This document shows, piece by piece, positions 1 to 7,718 of a stretch of DNA of 12,680 nucleotides. Location of the stretch: assembly GCF_946885885.1 (NCBI RefSeq), contig NZ_CAMPHN010000124.1, positions 1-12,680 on the forward strand, read 5' to 3'. Each line of letters starts with the position of its first letter. Position 1 is the first letter of the stretch. Below the pieces are notes generated by a model. That model did no database searches. It was given only the letters and a program-made list of their open reading frames with translations, and was not told the origin of the DNA. Both the position numbers and the translations under genes were made by a program. This DNA comes from an uncultured Pseudomonas sp. (GTDB lineage: Bacteria; Pseudomonadota; Gammaproteobacteria; Pseudomonadales; Pseudomonadaceae).

Positions 1-7
1 CGGAATA

Positions 8-97
8 AGCCGCACGCGACAAGCCAGAAGCTGCAAGTTCGGACGACCATTGCCCCGCTTCAGCTTGTCGCTGACAGCTTGAAGCTTGCCGCTGCGA
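8..97. repeat. Paired inverted arrays of degenerate 7-bp repeats upstream of mreC
   Basis: Two short arrays with a strict 7-base period face each other. The left array (8-42) reads AGCCGCA, CGCGACA, AGCCAGA, AGCTGCA, AGTTCGG. The right array (63-97) reads GCTTGTC, GCTGACA, GCTTGAA, GCTTGCC, GCTGCGA, which is the complement-strand version of the same unit. Bases 16-24 (GCGACAAGC) pair perfectly with 63-71, and 27-31 (GAAGC) with 57-61, giving a 14-bp stem with one small asymmetric bulge and a 25-nt loop at 32-56. The right array runs straight into the mreC ribosome binding site. It would lie in the mreB-mreC leader if mreB is just upstream, as is usual. Whether it acts as an RNA structure, a terminator or attenuator, or is a selfish repeat cannot be told. 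There is no U-tract, so a classical intrinsic terminator is unlikely. Confidence 0.7.
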
Positions 98-100
98 GGA
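96..100 (+). promoter_or_regulatory. Shine-Dalgarno GAGGA that decides the mreC start
   Basis: GAGGA lies 7 bases before the ATC codon at 108, which is ideal spacing. The alternative GTG at 144 has only AAAGG at 126-130, 13 bases away. No ATG, GTG or TTG lies in frame between the in-frame stop at 72-74 and 144, so this site points to initiation at the AUC codon. Confidence 0.6.
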
Positions 101-107
101 ACTCGCC

Positions 108-1061
108 ATCAAACCGCTATTTGCCAAAGGTCCTTCGCTCGGTGTGCGCCTGCTGGTGCTCGCCGTGCTTTCGGCTGGGCTGATGGTGGTGGATGCCCGG
201 TTTGCCGTGCTGCAGCCTCTGCGTAGCCAGTTGGGTCTGGTCGTCGAGCCCATCTATTGGCTCGGGCGGCTGCCGGTGACGCTGTGGGAGAGTGCGACCG
301 AGGAGTTGAGTTCGCGCAACGAGCTGACCGCCGAGAACGAGAAACTCAAAGCCGAACAACTGATGATGCAGCGCCGCTTGCAGAAGCTCGCCGCGCTGAC
401 CGAGCAGAACGTGCGCCTGCGCGAGCTGCTCAACTCCGCTGCGCTGGTCGACGACGAGGTACTGGCCACCGAGCTGATCGGCATCGACCCCAACCCGTTC
501 ACCCACCGCATTCTGATCGACAAGGGCAGCAAGGACGGTGTGCTGCTCGGCCAGCCGGTGCTGGATGCGCGCGGCCTGATGGGCCAGGTGGTGGAAGTGA
601 TGCCCTATACCTCGCGGGTCTTGCTGCTGACCGACACCACCCACAGCATTCCGGTGCAGGTCAACCGCAACGGCCTGCGCGCCATCGCCAGCGGCACCGG
701 CAATCCGGAGCGTCTGGAACTGCGCCATGTCGCCGATACCGCGGATATAAAAGAAGGCGATCTGCTGGTCAGCTCGGGTCTGGGCCAACGCTTCCCGGCG
801 GGCTACCCGGTGGCCACGGTCACCGAGGTGATCCACGATTCGGGCCAGCCGTTCGCCATCGTCCGCGCCATGCCGACCGCCAACCTCAACCGCACCCGCT
901 ATATGCTGCTGGTGTTCACCGACCCGCGCAGCCCGGAACAGCGCGCCACCGACTCGGCGCAGGCCCAGGAAGCGGCCGACCGCGAAGCGCTGGAGCAAGC
1001 GCAGCAAAAAGCTGACGCCCCGCCGGCGAATCCGGCCGATAGCCAGGAGGGCGGGCAATGA
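108..1061 (+). CDS. mreC: Rod shape-determining protein MreC
   Basis: MreC is the bitopic inner-membrane scaffold of the elongasome; its periplasmic domain links MreB filaments to MreD, RodA and PBP2. From ATC 108 the product is 317 residues: a short basic cytoplasmic tail (KPLFAKGPSLGVR), one membrane segment (about 14-31), a coiled coil (about 60-107, rich in E/L/K/Q), then the beta-rich MreC core with conserved stretches such as DPNPFTH, TSRVLLLTD and SSGLGQRFPAGYP. The last 45 or so residues are a low-complexity Ala/Gln/Glu/Pro tail. As I recall E. coli MreC, it starts MKPIFSRGPSLQIR, so its Met1 aligns exactly with the ATC codon at 108. The first conventional start, GTG 144, would delete this conserved tail and leaves 305 residues. 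The 3' end overlaps mreD as ATGA (1058-1061), implying translational coupling. Identity is near certain; the start is inferred. Confidence 0.95.
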   Translation: MKPLFAKGPSLGVRLLVLAVLSAGLMVVDARFAVLQPLRSQLGLVVEPIYWLGRLPVTLWESATEELSSRNELTAENEKLKAEQLMMQRRLQKLAALTEQNVRLRELLNSAALVDDEVLATELIGIDPNPFTHRILIDKGSKDGVLLGQPVLDARGLMGQVVEVMPYTSRVLLLTDTTHSIPVQVNRNGLRAIASGTGNPERLELRHVADTADIKEGDLLVSSGLGQRFPAGYPVATVTEVIHDSGQPFAIVRAMPTANLNRTRYMLLVFTDPRSPEQRATDSAQAQEAADREALEQAQQKADAPPANPADSQEGGQ

Positions 1062-1546
1062 TCGCCGTACGTGCGCGTAACGTCTGGGTGATCTGGGTGA
1101 GCCTGGCCGTGGCGCTGTTGTTCAGCGTCGCGAGCATGCCGCAGTTCATGGAGATTGGCCGGCCGTTGTGGCTGGCATTGTTCCTGACGTACTGGGTGTT
1201 GGCCCTGCCGCACCGGGTCGGCATGGCGAGCGCTTGGTGCGTGGGCTTGCTCGCCGATGTGTTGAACGGCTCGTTGCTCGGGCAGAACGCGCTGATCCTG
1301 ACCTTGATCACCTTCCTGGTGATGACCCTGCACCAACGCCTGCGCATGTTCCCCATGTGGCAGCAGAGCACCGTATTGCTGGTCGTGTTCGGCCTGGCCC
1401 AGTTGGTCCAGTTGTGGCTGAACGCGCTGACCGGTAGCCGTCCGCCGACCTTGGCGTTTATCCTGCCGGCATTGGTCAGTGCGCTGTTGTGGCCATGGGT
1501 CTGCGTGATCCTGCGCGGCGTGCATCAGCGCATGGGCGTTAATTAA
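1058..1546 (+). CDS. mreD: Rod shape-determining protein MreD
   Basis: MreD is a small polytopic inner-membrane partner of MreC in the cell-elongation complex. The 162-residue product is almost entirely hydrophobic helices (for example about 9-26, 35-50, 55-75, 76-90, 103-122 and 132-153), with the family-typical [20 protein letters not shown] stretch near residues 27-46 and a [17 protein letters not shown] loop. Length fits the family. The ATG overlaps the mreC stop in an ATGA junction, preceded by AGGAGGGCGGG, a strong ribosome binding site. It is followed by an 88-bp gap before maf that holds a 5-bp hairpin (CGAGC-GATA-GCTCG, 1548-1561) with no U-tract, so I do not call a terminator there. 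Co-transcription with maf is likely. Confidence 0.96.
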   Translation: MIAVRARNVWVIWVSLAVALLFSVASMPQFMEIGRPLWLALFLTYWVLALPHRVGMASAWCVGLLADVLNGSLLGQNALILTLITFLVMTLHQRLRMFPMWQQSTVLLVVFGLAQLVQLWLNALTGSRPPTLAFILPALVSALLWPWVCVILRGVHQRMGVN

Positions 1547-1634
1547 TCGAGCGATAGCTCGGGCCGTTGAACCATTGCGCTCAACCGCCCGGCAAGGGCT
1601 GCCCTCGCCACCATCCGAATTGGGAGAGGTCTGC

Positions 1635-2231
1635 ATGGCTACGCTTTACCTGGCTTCCGGTTCACCGCGGCGCCGCGAACTCTTGACCCAGATTGCGGTT
1701 CCCTTCACGACGCTAAGCGCGCCCATCGATGAAAATCTATTGCCAGACGAGGCGCCGCACGCCTATGTAGAGCGTCTTGCCCGCGAGAAAGCGCAGGCCG
1801 GTCTGGTGCTGCTGGACGACCCGACGGAGGCTGTGGTGCTCGGCGCCGATACCGCCGTGGTGCTCGATGGACGGATTCTCGGTAAGCCCGCCGATTGCGA
1901 CGAAGCCGTGGCCACGCTGAGCGCCTTGTCCGGCCGCGAACATCAGGTGCTGACGGCGGTGGCATTGGTCTCGCCGGACAAGGTGCGCACCCGGGTGGTC
2001 GCCAGCCAGGTGCGCTTTCGCTGCCTGACGCCAGCGGAGATCGAGACCTACTGGGCCACGGGCGAGCCGCGGGACAAAGCTGGCAGTTATGCTATTCAGG
2101 GCCTGGCGGCGGTGTTCGTCAGTCAATTGCAGGGCAGTTATTCGGCCGTGGTGGGGCTGCCGCTGTGCGAAACCGCCGAACTGCTCGCAGAATTCGCTAT
2201 TCCGTGCTGGCAATCGCCAGTCCACAGTTAA
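1635..2231 (+). CDS. maf: Maf-family nucleoside triphosphate pyrophosphatase (YhdE-like)
   Basis: Maf proteins hydrolyse nucleoside triphosphates to monophosphates plus pyrophosphate. The YhdE branch prefers dTTP, UTP and modified pyrimidine nucleotides and has been linked to septum inhibition. The 198-residue product shows the family signature [11 protein letters not shown] (7-17), E33, K52, GADT with D72, KP at 84-85, and KAGSYAIQG (148-156). These match residues known to bind substrate and metal in the family. Sequence and its place after mreD favour the YhdE branch over YceF. I chose ATG 1635 because GGGAGAGG (1622-1629) sits just upstream and [13 protein letters not shown] is the usual family beginning. 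An in-frame start at 1575 would add 20 residues that look unlike the family. The gap to rng is 86 bp. Confidence 0.95.
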   Translation: MATLYLASGSPRRRELLTQIAVPFTTLSAPIDENLLPDEAPHAYVERLAREKAQAGLVLLDDPTEAVVLGADTAVVLDGRILGKPADCDEAVATLSALSGREHQVLTAVALVSPDKVRTRVVASQVRFRCLTPAEIETYWATGEPRDKAGSYAIQGLAAVFVSQLQGSYSAVVGLPLCETAELLAEFAIPCWQSPVHS

Positions 2232-2264
2232 GAGGTTGTCGGCCGCGGGTGAATGGATGCTATC

Positions 2265-2299
2265 GCTGATCGCTTCAGCCACCCGGCTTGCAGCTTCAT
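2265..2299. repeat. Degenerate 7-bp repeat array upstream of rng
   Basis: Five units in strict 7-base register: GCTGATC, GCTTCAG, CCACCCG, GCTTGCA, GCTTCAT. Two or three resemble the GCTTGCA unit found at both ends of the window, and the array is in the same orientation as 63-97. As at mreC, it ends only a few bases before the ribosome binding site of the next gene. No opposing array is visible here. The array is degenerate and could be chance, so confidence is moderate to low. Confidence 0.4.
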
Positions 2300-2317
2300 C
2301 TCCGAAGAGATGGACGC

Positions 2318-3775
2318 ATGAGTGAAGAAATCCTGATCAATATCACGCCGATGGAATCGCGCGTGGCAGTGGTGGAAAACGGCGTTTTGCAGGAAGTGCA
2401 CGTCGAGCGCACGCAAAAGCGGGGTATCGCCGGCAACATCTATAAAGGCAAGGTGGTGCGAGTGCTGCCGGGCATGCAGGCGGCGTTCGTCGATATCGGC
2501 CTGGAGCGTGCGGCGTTCATTCATGCCTCGGAAATCTCCAGCCGCGAGGGCAGTGCGGTGGAAAGCATCAGCGCCCTGGTGCACGAGGGCCAGGCCTTGG
2601 TGGTGCAGGTCACCAAGGACCCGATTGGCAGCAAAGGCGCGCGCCTGACCACCCAGCTGTCGATTCCCTCGCGTTACCTGGTGTACATGCCGCGTAGCAG
2701 TCATGTCGGCATTTCCTTGAAAATCGAAGACGAAGCCGAGCGCGAGCGCCTCAAACAGGTAGTGGCCGATTGCGTCGCCGCCGAGGGCATCGAAGAGAGC
2801 GGCGGTTTTATCCTGCGCACCGCCGCCGATGGCGCCGGCGCCGACGAAATCCTCGTGGACATCCGCTACCTGCGGCGCTTGTGGGATCAGATCGCCGCGC
2901 AGATCAAGACCGCGCCCGCGCCCTCGGTGATCTACGAGGACCTCAGCCTGGCCTTGCGCACCCTGCGCGATCTGGTCAGCGCACGCACCGAGAAGATCCG
3001 CGTCGATTCGCGGGAGACTTATCAGAAGATCGCCCAGTTCATCGCCGAGCTGATGCCGGAAATCGCCGACCGCCTGGAGCACTATCCGGGCGAGCGGCCG
3101 ATCTTCGATCTGCATGGCGTCGAGGACGAGATCCAGAAGGCCCTGGAGCGCAAGGTGCCGCTCAAGTCCGGCGGTTACCTGGTGGTCGACCCGGCCGAGG
3201 CGATGACCACCATCGACGTCAACACCGGCGCCTTCGTCGGTCATCGCACGCTCGAAGAAACCATCTTCAAGACCAACCTGGAAGCGGCCACCGCCATCGG
3301 CCGGCAACTGCGCCTGCGCAATATCGGCGGCATCATCATCATCGATTTCATCGATATGGAAGACCAGGAGCATCAGCGCCAGGTATTGCGCACCCTGGAA
3401 AAACAACTCGAGCGCGACCACGCCAAGACCAACATCATCGGCATCACCGAGCTCGGTCTGGTGCAGATGACCCGCAAGCGCACCCGCGAGAGCCTCGAGC
3501 AGATATTGTGCGAGCCCTGCAGCTGTTGCCAGGGGCGCGGCAAGATGAAAACCGCGGAAACCACCTGCTACGAAATCTTCCGTGAAATCCTCCGCGAGGC
3601 CCGCGCCTATCAGGCCGAGGGCTACCGCGTGCTGGCCAACCAGAAGGTGGTCGACCGCCTGCTCGACGAGGAGTCGGGCAATGTCGCCGATCTGGAAGCC
3701 TTTATCGGCCGCACCATCAAGTTCCAGGTCGAGACCATGTACTCCCAGGAACAGTACGATGTGGTCCTGCTATGA
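2318..3775 (+). CDS. rng: Ribonuclease G (RNase E/G family endoribonuclease)
   Basis: RNase G cuts single-stranded, AU-rich RNA with a 5'-monophosphate preference. It matures the 5' end of 16S rRNA and degrades some mRNAs. The 485-residue product has an S1 domain at about 35-125 (GNIYKGKVVRVLPGMQAAFVDIG), then the RNase H-like and DNase I-like catalytic core. D300 (in TTIDVNTGAF) and D343 (in IIIIDFIDM) are 43 residues apart, as are the metal-binding D303 and D346 of RNase E. The zinc-link pair is C401 and C404 (CSCCQGRG), with an extra cysteine at 403. There is no long C-terminal degradosome scaffold, so this is RNase G and not RNase E. ATG 2318 fits the usual MSEEILINITP beginning and follows GAAGAGATGG. 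An earlier in-frame TTG at 2288 falls inside the repeat array and is unlikely. The yhdP gene starts 31 bp downstream. Confidence 0.97.
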   Translation: MSEEILINITPMESRVAVVENGVLQEVHVERTQKRGIAGNIYKGKVVRVLPGMQAAFVDIGLERAAFIHASEISSREGSAVESISALVHEGQALVVQVTKDPIGSKGARLTTQLSIPSRYLVYMPRSSHVGISLKIEDEAERERLKQVVADCVAAEGIEESGGFILRTAADGAGADEILVDIRYLRRLWDQIAAQIKTAPAPSVIYEDLSLALRTLRDLVSARTEKIRVDSRETYQKIAQFIAELMPEIADRLEHYPGERPIFDLHGVEDEIQKALERKVPLKSGGYLVVDPAEAMTTIDVNTGAFVGHRTLEETIFKTNLEAATAIGRQLRLRNIGGIIIIDFIDMEDQEHQRQVLRTLEKQLERDHAKTNIIGITELGLVQMTRKRTRESLEQILCEPCSCCQGRGKMKTAETTCYEIFREILREARAYQAEGYRVLANQKVVDRLLDEESGNVADLEAFIGRTIKFQVETMYSQEQYDVVLL

Positions 3776-3806
3776 GGCGCCCAGGTACGGGCAAAGGTTG
3801 AACTGA

Positions 3807-6800
3807 ATGGAAGCTCTGGCGCGTTTTTTCGTCGCATCGCTGCGTTGGGCCCTGGGCCTGTGCGCCCTCGGCCTGGTGCTCTCGGCGTTGTACGTCAGCC
3901 TCGGCCGCGAGCTGGTGCCGTTGGTCGCCGAATACCGCCTGGAGGCCGAAGATAAAGTCAGCGCGGTGCTCGGGCAGCCGGTATCCATCGCTGGCCTGGA
4001 AGGGCGCTGGAGCGCTTTTTCGCCATTGCTGATCGCCCACGATATACAACTCGGCGAAGGCGACGGCGCCGTGCACCTCGACCAGGTGCGCGTGGTTCCC
4101 GATGTGCTCGCTAGCCTGATGGCACGCCAACTGCGGGTCGCCCGCCTGGAGCTGGAAGGTCTGCACCTGAGCCTGTGGCAGAACGAGCAGGGCGTCTGGG
4201 CGCTCAAGGGCCTGCCCCGGCGTGACGACGCCGCGGCGCTGGATATCGCGCGGGTGCTGCAGCAATCCCAGGCGATCAAGCGGCTGTCGTTGCTCAACAG
4301 TCAGGTCACCCTGCAAGCTCGCGAGCAGCCGGCGCTGACGCTTTCCTATGTCAACCTGACGCTACGCAACGGCGCCTCGCGCCAACGTCTCGACGGTCGT
4401 CTGCTGCTGCCGGATGGCCAGCCGCTGGCACTGCAAGTGCGCAGCCGCATGCAGCCCGAGCGTTGGCGCGAGGCACAGGCCGAGCTGTATCTGAGCCTGC
4501 CGCAAAGCGATTGGGCGCGCTGGTTGCCGGCGGAGCTGAGCCGCGAGTGGCGGCTCGAGCGCCTGCAAGGTGGCGGGGAGTTGTGGCTCGATTGGGCCGA
4601 TGGCGCGATGCGGCGCGCGGTCGGCCGCTTGCATGTGCCGAAACTGGCCGGGGCCTATGGCGAACGGGCCGCGACGCAACTGGAGGATGTCAGCCTCAGC
4701 GCCTATTTCCAAAGAACCAAACAAGGTTTCGAACTGCTGCTCGACGACCTGGCGTTCAGCCAGGGCGAGGCGCGTTGGGGGCAGGCGCAACTGAGCCTCA
4801 GCCATTATCAGGAGACCGCCGAGCGCGAAGGACAATGGTCGTTGGGCGCCGATCGCGTCGACCTGGCGCCGCTGCTGCCCTTGATCGACGCCTTGGCGCC
4901 GTTGCCGGAGCAGGCCGCGACCGTGCTGCGCAGCCTGCAACCCCATGGCGCTTTGAGCAATCTGCAACTGGACTATTGGCCGCAGCGCGAAGGGCCCAGC
5001 CGCCTGCAGTACGCCAGCAACCTCGAAAACATCGGTTTCTCCGCCTATCTGGCTTCGCCGGCGGTGGAAAATGTCAGTGGAAACCTGAGCGGCGATCTGG
5101 CCCAGGGCGAGCTGCGCCTGGCCACGGAAAACTTCTCGTTGCACCTCGACACCCTGTTCCCCAAGCCCTGGCTGTATCGCCAGGCCAAGGCGCGGCTGAC
5201 CTGGGCGCTCGACGACCAGGCATTCACCCTGCGCAGTCCCTATTTGCAGGTGGTCGGCGAGGAAGGCGCGATCGCCGGTGACTTCCTAATCCGTTTGCGC
5301 CTCGATCAGGACGCCGAAGACTATATGGATCTGCGCGTCGGCATGCGCGGCGGCGATGCGCGTTTCACCGAAAAATACCTGCCGACCCGTGCGCCGGGGT
5401 TGAGCGGGGAACTGGCGGATTGGCTGATCGCGGCGATTCGCGGCGGCAAGGTCAACGAGGGCTATTTCCAGTATCAGGGCTCTCTGAACAAAGGCGCCGA
5501 GAACAGCGCCCGTAGCCTGAGCCTGTTCTTCGATGTGGAAGAGGCCGAGCTGGCCTTTCAGCCGGGCTGGCCGAGCCTGCGCGAGGGCCGTGGCGAGGTG
5601 CTGATCGAGGACAGCGGCGTACGTGTACGTTTGGCTCAAGGCCGCTTGCTCGACAGCCAGGTCAAGGATGCGCTGGCCGACATCCCCACGGCGCCCGACG
5701 GCCAGGCGCCGCGCTTGCAGCTCAAAGGCGAGCTGAGCAGCAGCGTCGGCGATGCTTTGAAGATCCTCCAGGAGGCGCCCATCGGCACGGCGGAGATTTT
5801 CGCCGGTTGGCAGGGCGAGGGACCGCTATCCGGGGCCTTGAACCTCGACATCCCGTTGCGCAAAGGCCTGGCGCCGGCGGTGGTGGTGGATTTCGCCACC
5901 GAGGGCGCGCGGCTCAAACTGAGCAACCCCGAACTGGAACTCAGCCAGTTACGCGGTGCCTTTCGCTATGACACCGCCAAAGGCTTGAGTGCCCCGGATA
6001 TTCGCGCTCAGGCGCTCGGCCACGCGGTGCGCGGCAAGGCCATCGCCGAAGGTTCCCGTGGCCAGGCGCGCAGCCGAATCGAAGCCCATGGGCAGGTGCA
6101 GCTGAACCAGCTGACCGCCTGGCTCGGGGTGACCCGGGCGCTGCCGTTGCAGGGCGTGTTGCCCTATCGCCTACGTTTGACCCTAGATGGTGCCGATAGC
6201 CAACTGCGGGTGGATTCCAACCTCAAGGGGTTGGCCGTCGAACTGCCGACGCCCTTCGGCAAGCCGGCGGCGGCCGAAGGTTATGCCGATTGGCGGATGA
6301 CCCTGGACGGGCCCGAGCGCCGTTACTGGTTGGATTACGGCGATCTGGCCAGCCTGTCGTTCGCGGCGCCCGTGGGCAAACTGGCCGAAGGTCGCGGCGA
6401 ACTGCGCTTGGCCGATGGTCCTGCTACCTTGCCGTCCGCGCCCGGGGTAAGGCTGCGCGGGCGCCTGGCCGAACTGGATTGGAGCGCTTGGCAGGCCGCG
6501 CTCAAACCCTACGCCAGCGTGCCGCGCGACGATGCGGAGCAACTGTTCAAGGATGCGCGCCTGGACATAGGGCGCTTCAACGGTTTCGGCGTCAGCCTCG
6601 ACGATCTCTCGCTGCAACTCCAACGTGCTTCGGCCGTCTGGGCCTTGAGTCTGGACAGCCAGGTGCTCAAGGGCCGGATCGAGTTGCCGGATGAGGCGAC
6701 CGCGCCCATCGCGGTCGACCTCGATTACCTGCGCTTCCCCGCGGCTGAGCTGAAAGTGACGCCGGCGCCCGATCAGGTCGTGGAAGAAAAGCCCGACCCA

Positions 6801-7649
6801 TTGCGCGATGTCGACCCGCGACAGATACCGGCCTTGGATATACGTATCGCCGAGGTTACGCAGGGTCCCGAGGTTTTGGGCACTTGGTCGTTGAAGGCCA
6901 GGCCGGATGCCCAGGGGGTGCGCTTCAGCGATTTGGATCTCAACCTGAAAGGCCTGCAACTGATCGGCAACGGCGGTTGGCAGGGGGCGCCGGGAGCCAC
7001 CACGAGTTGGTATCAGGGGCGCCTGCAGGGTAAGGATCTGGCCGATGTACTGTTGGCCTGGAACTATGCGCCGACCGCCAGCAGCGAAAGCTTTCGCTTG
7101 GATATCGACGGGCGCTGGCCGGGTTCGCCGGCCTGGGCCAGCATGAAGCGCTTCAGCGGCAGCATGGATGCGGCGATGCGCAACGGGCAATTCTCCGAAG
7201 TGCAGGGGCCGGCCTCGGCGCTGCGCGTATTCGGCCTGCTCAACTTCAATTCGATCGGTCGTCGCCTGCGCCTGGACTTCTCCGATCTGCTCGGCAAAGG
7301 CCTGAGCTATGACCGGGTCAAAGGTCTGCTGGTCGCAGAGAACGGCGTATTCACGACCCAGGAGCCGATCACCCTGACCGGCCCGTCGAGCAATCTGGAA
7401 CTCAACGGCACCCTGGATATGGCCGATCAGATGATTGATGCCAAGCTTCTGGTGACCTTGCCGGTGACCAACAACCTGCCGTTGGCCGCCTTGATCGTCG
7501 GGGCACCGGCGATCGGCGGTGCGCTGTTCATCGCCGATAAACTGCTCGGCGATCGCGTGGCGCGTTTCGCCAGTGTGCAATACGACGTCGAGGGGGCATT
7601 GTCGGATCCGCAGATCAGCTTCGATAAACCCTTCGAAAAGCCCAAATAG
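3807..7649 (+). CDS. yhdP: YhdP family AsmA-like envelope lipid-transport protein
   Basis: YhdP is a very long inner-membrane-anchored periplasmic protein of the AsmA-like/TamB superfamily. With TamB and YdbH it is implicated in moving phospholipids to the outer membrane and in maintaining the permeability barrier. The 1280-residue product has one N-terminal membrane segment (about 8-30) and then over 1200 residues of alternating short beta strands, as expected for the elongated lipid groove. The conserved C-terminal block (about 1214-1280) contains LPVTNNLPLAALIVGAPAIGGALFIADKLLG and ends in VQYDVEGALSDPQISF. Length is close to E. coli YhdP (about 1266). AAAGG at 3793-3797 precedes ATG 3807. 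The 31-bp gap after rng suggests co-transcription, and rng-yhdP adjacency is conserved in gammaproteobacteria. No frameshift or truncation is visible. Confidence 0.93.
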   Translation: MEALARFFVASLRWALGLCALGLVLSALYVSLGRELVPLVAEYRLEAEDKVSAVLGQPVSIAGLEGRWSAFSPLLIAHDIQLGEGDGAVHLDQVRVVPDVLASLMARQLRVARLELEGLHLSLWQNEQGVWALKGLPRRDDAAALDIARVLQQSQAIKRLSLLNSQVTLQAREQPALTLSYVNLTLRNGASRQRLDGRLLLPDGQPLALQVRSRMQPERWREAQAELYLSLPQSDWARWLPAELSREWRLERLQGGGELWLDWADGAMRRAVGRLHVPKLAGAYGERAATQLEDVSLSAYFQRTKQGFELLLDDLAFSQGEARWGQAQLSLSHYQETAEREGQWSLGADRVDLAPLLPLIDALAPLPEQAATVLRSLQPHGALSNLQLDYWPQREGPSRLQYASNLENIGFSAYLASPAVENVSGNLSGDLAQGELRLATENFSLHLDTLFPKPWLYRQAKARLTWALDDQAFTLRSPYLQVVGEEGAIAGDFLIRLRLDQDAEDYMDLRVGMRGGDARFTEKYLPTRAPGLSGELADWLIAAIRGGKVNEGYFQYQGSLNKGAENSARSLSLFFDVEEAELAFQPGWPSLREGRGEVLIEDSGVRVRLAQGRLLDSQVKDALADIPTAPDGQAPRLQLKGELSSSVGDALKILQEAPIGTAEIFAGWQGEGPLSGALNLDIPLRKGLAPAVVVDFATEGARLKLSNPELELSQLRGAFRYDTAKGLSAPDIRAQALGHAVRGKAIAEGSRGQARSRIEAHGQVQLNQLTAWLGVTRALPLQGVLPYRLRLTLDGADSQLRVDSNLKGLAVELPTPFGKPAAAEGYADWRMTLDGPERRYWLDYGDLASLSFAAPVGKLAEGRGELRLADGPATLPSAPGVRLRGRLAELDWSAWQAALKPYASVPRDDAEQLFKDARLDIGRFNGFGVSLDDLSLQLQRASAVWALSLDSQVLKGRIELPDEATAPIAVDLDYLRFPAAELKVTPAPDQVVEEKPDPLRDVDPRQIPALDIRIAEVTQGPEVLGTWSLKARPDAQGVRFSDLDLNLKGLQLIGNGGWQGAPGATTSWYQGRLQGKDLADVLLAWNYAPTASSESFRLDIDGRWPGSPAWASMKRFSGSMDAAMRNGQFSEVQGPASALRVFGLLNFNSIGRRLRLDFSDLLGKGLSYDRVKGLLVAENGVFTTQEPITLTGPSSNLELNGTLDMADQMIDAKLLVTLPVTNNLPLAALIVGAPAIGGALFIADKLLGDRVARFASVQYDVEGALSDPQISFDKPFEKPK

Positions 7650-7718
7650 GTTATGGGGTAGGGTGCGGCGCTATTATCCTAGCCCGCGTCGTTATCGACC
7701 TTTCGTCAATGGGATGCC

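Noticed and set aside
8..97. CRISPR-like array reading of the 7-bp repeats (also 12241-12362)
   Set aside because: The units are contiguous 7-mers with no unique spacers and there are no cas genes; these are short tandem repeats.
117..1058. 313-residue minus-strand ORF opposite mreC
   Set aside because: Its translation is rich in Gln/His/Arg/Gly low-complexity sequence, typical of the antisense frame of a GC-rich gene. mreC on the plus strand is unmistakable.
1548..1561. Hairpin CGAGC-GATA-GCTCG after the mreD stop as a terminator
   Set aside because: Only 5 bp, no following U-tract, and maf continues in the same direction 74 bases later; too weak to call.
2228..3421. 397-residue minus-strand ORF opposite rng
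   Set aside because: Antisense shadow of the RNase G gene, produced by GC-biased third positions; no recognisable domain.
6183..7580. 465-residue minus-strand ORF opposite the 3' part of yhdP
   Set aside because: Antisense shadow with biased composition and no ribosome binding site or family motif; yhdP is continuous across it.
7650..7677. Possible sigma-70 promoter before nit (TATTAT at 7672-7677)
   Set aside because: The -10 is fair, but the best upstream hexamers at 15-18 base spacing (such as TTATGG or GGTTAT) match the -35 consensus poorly.
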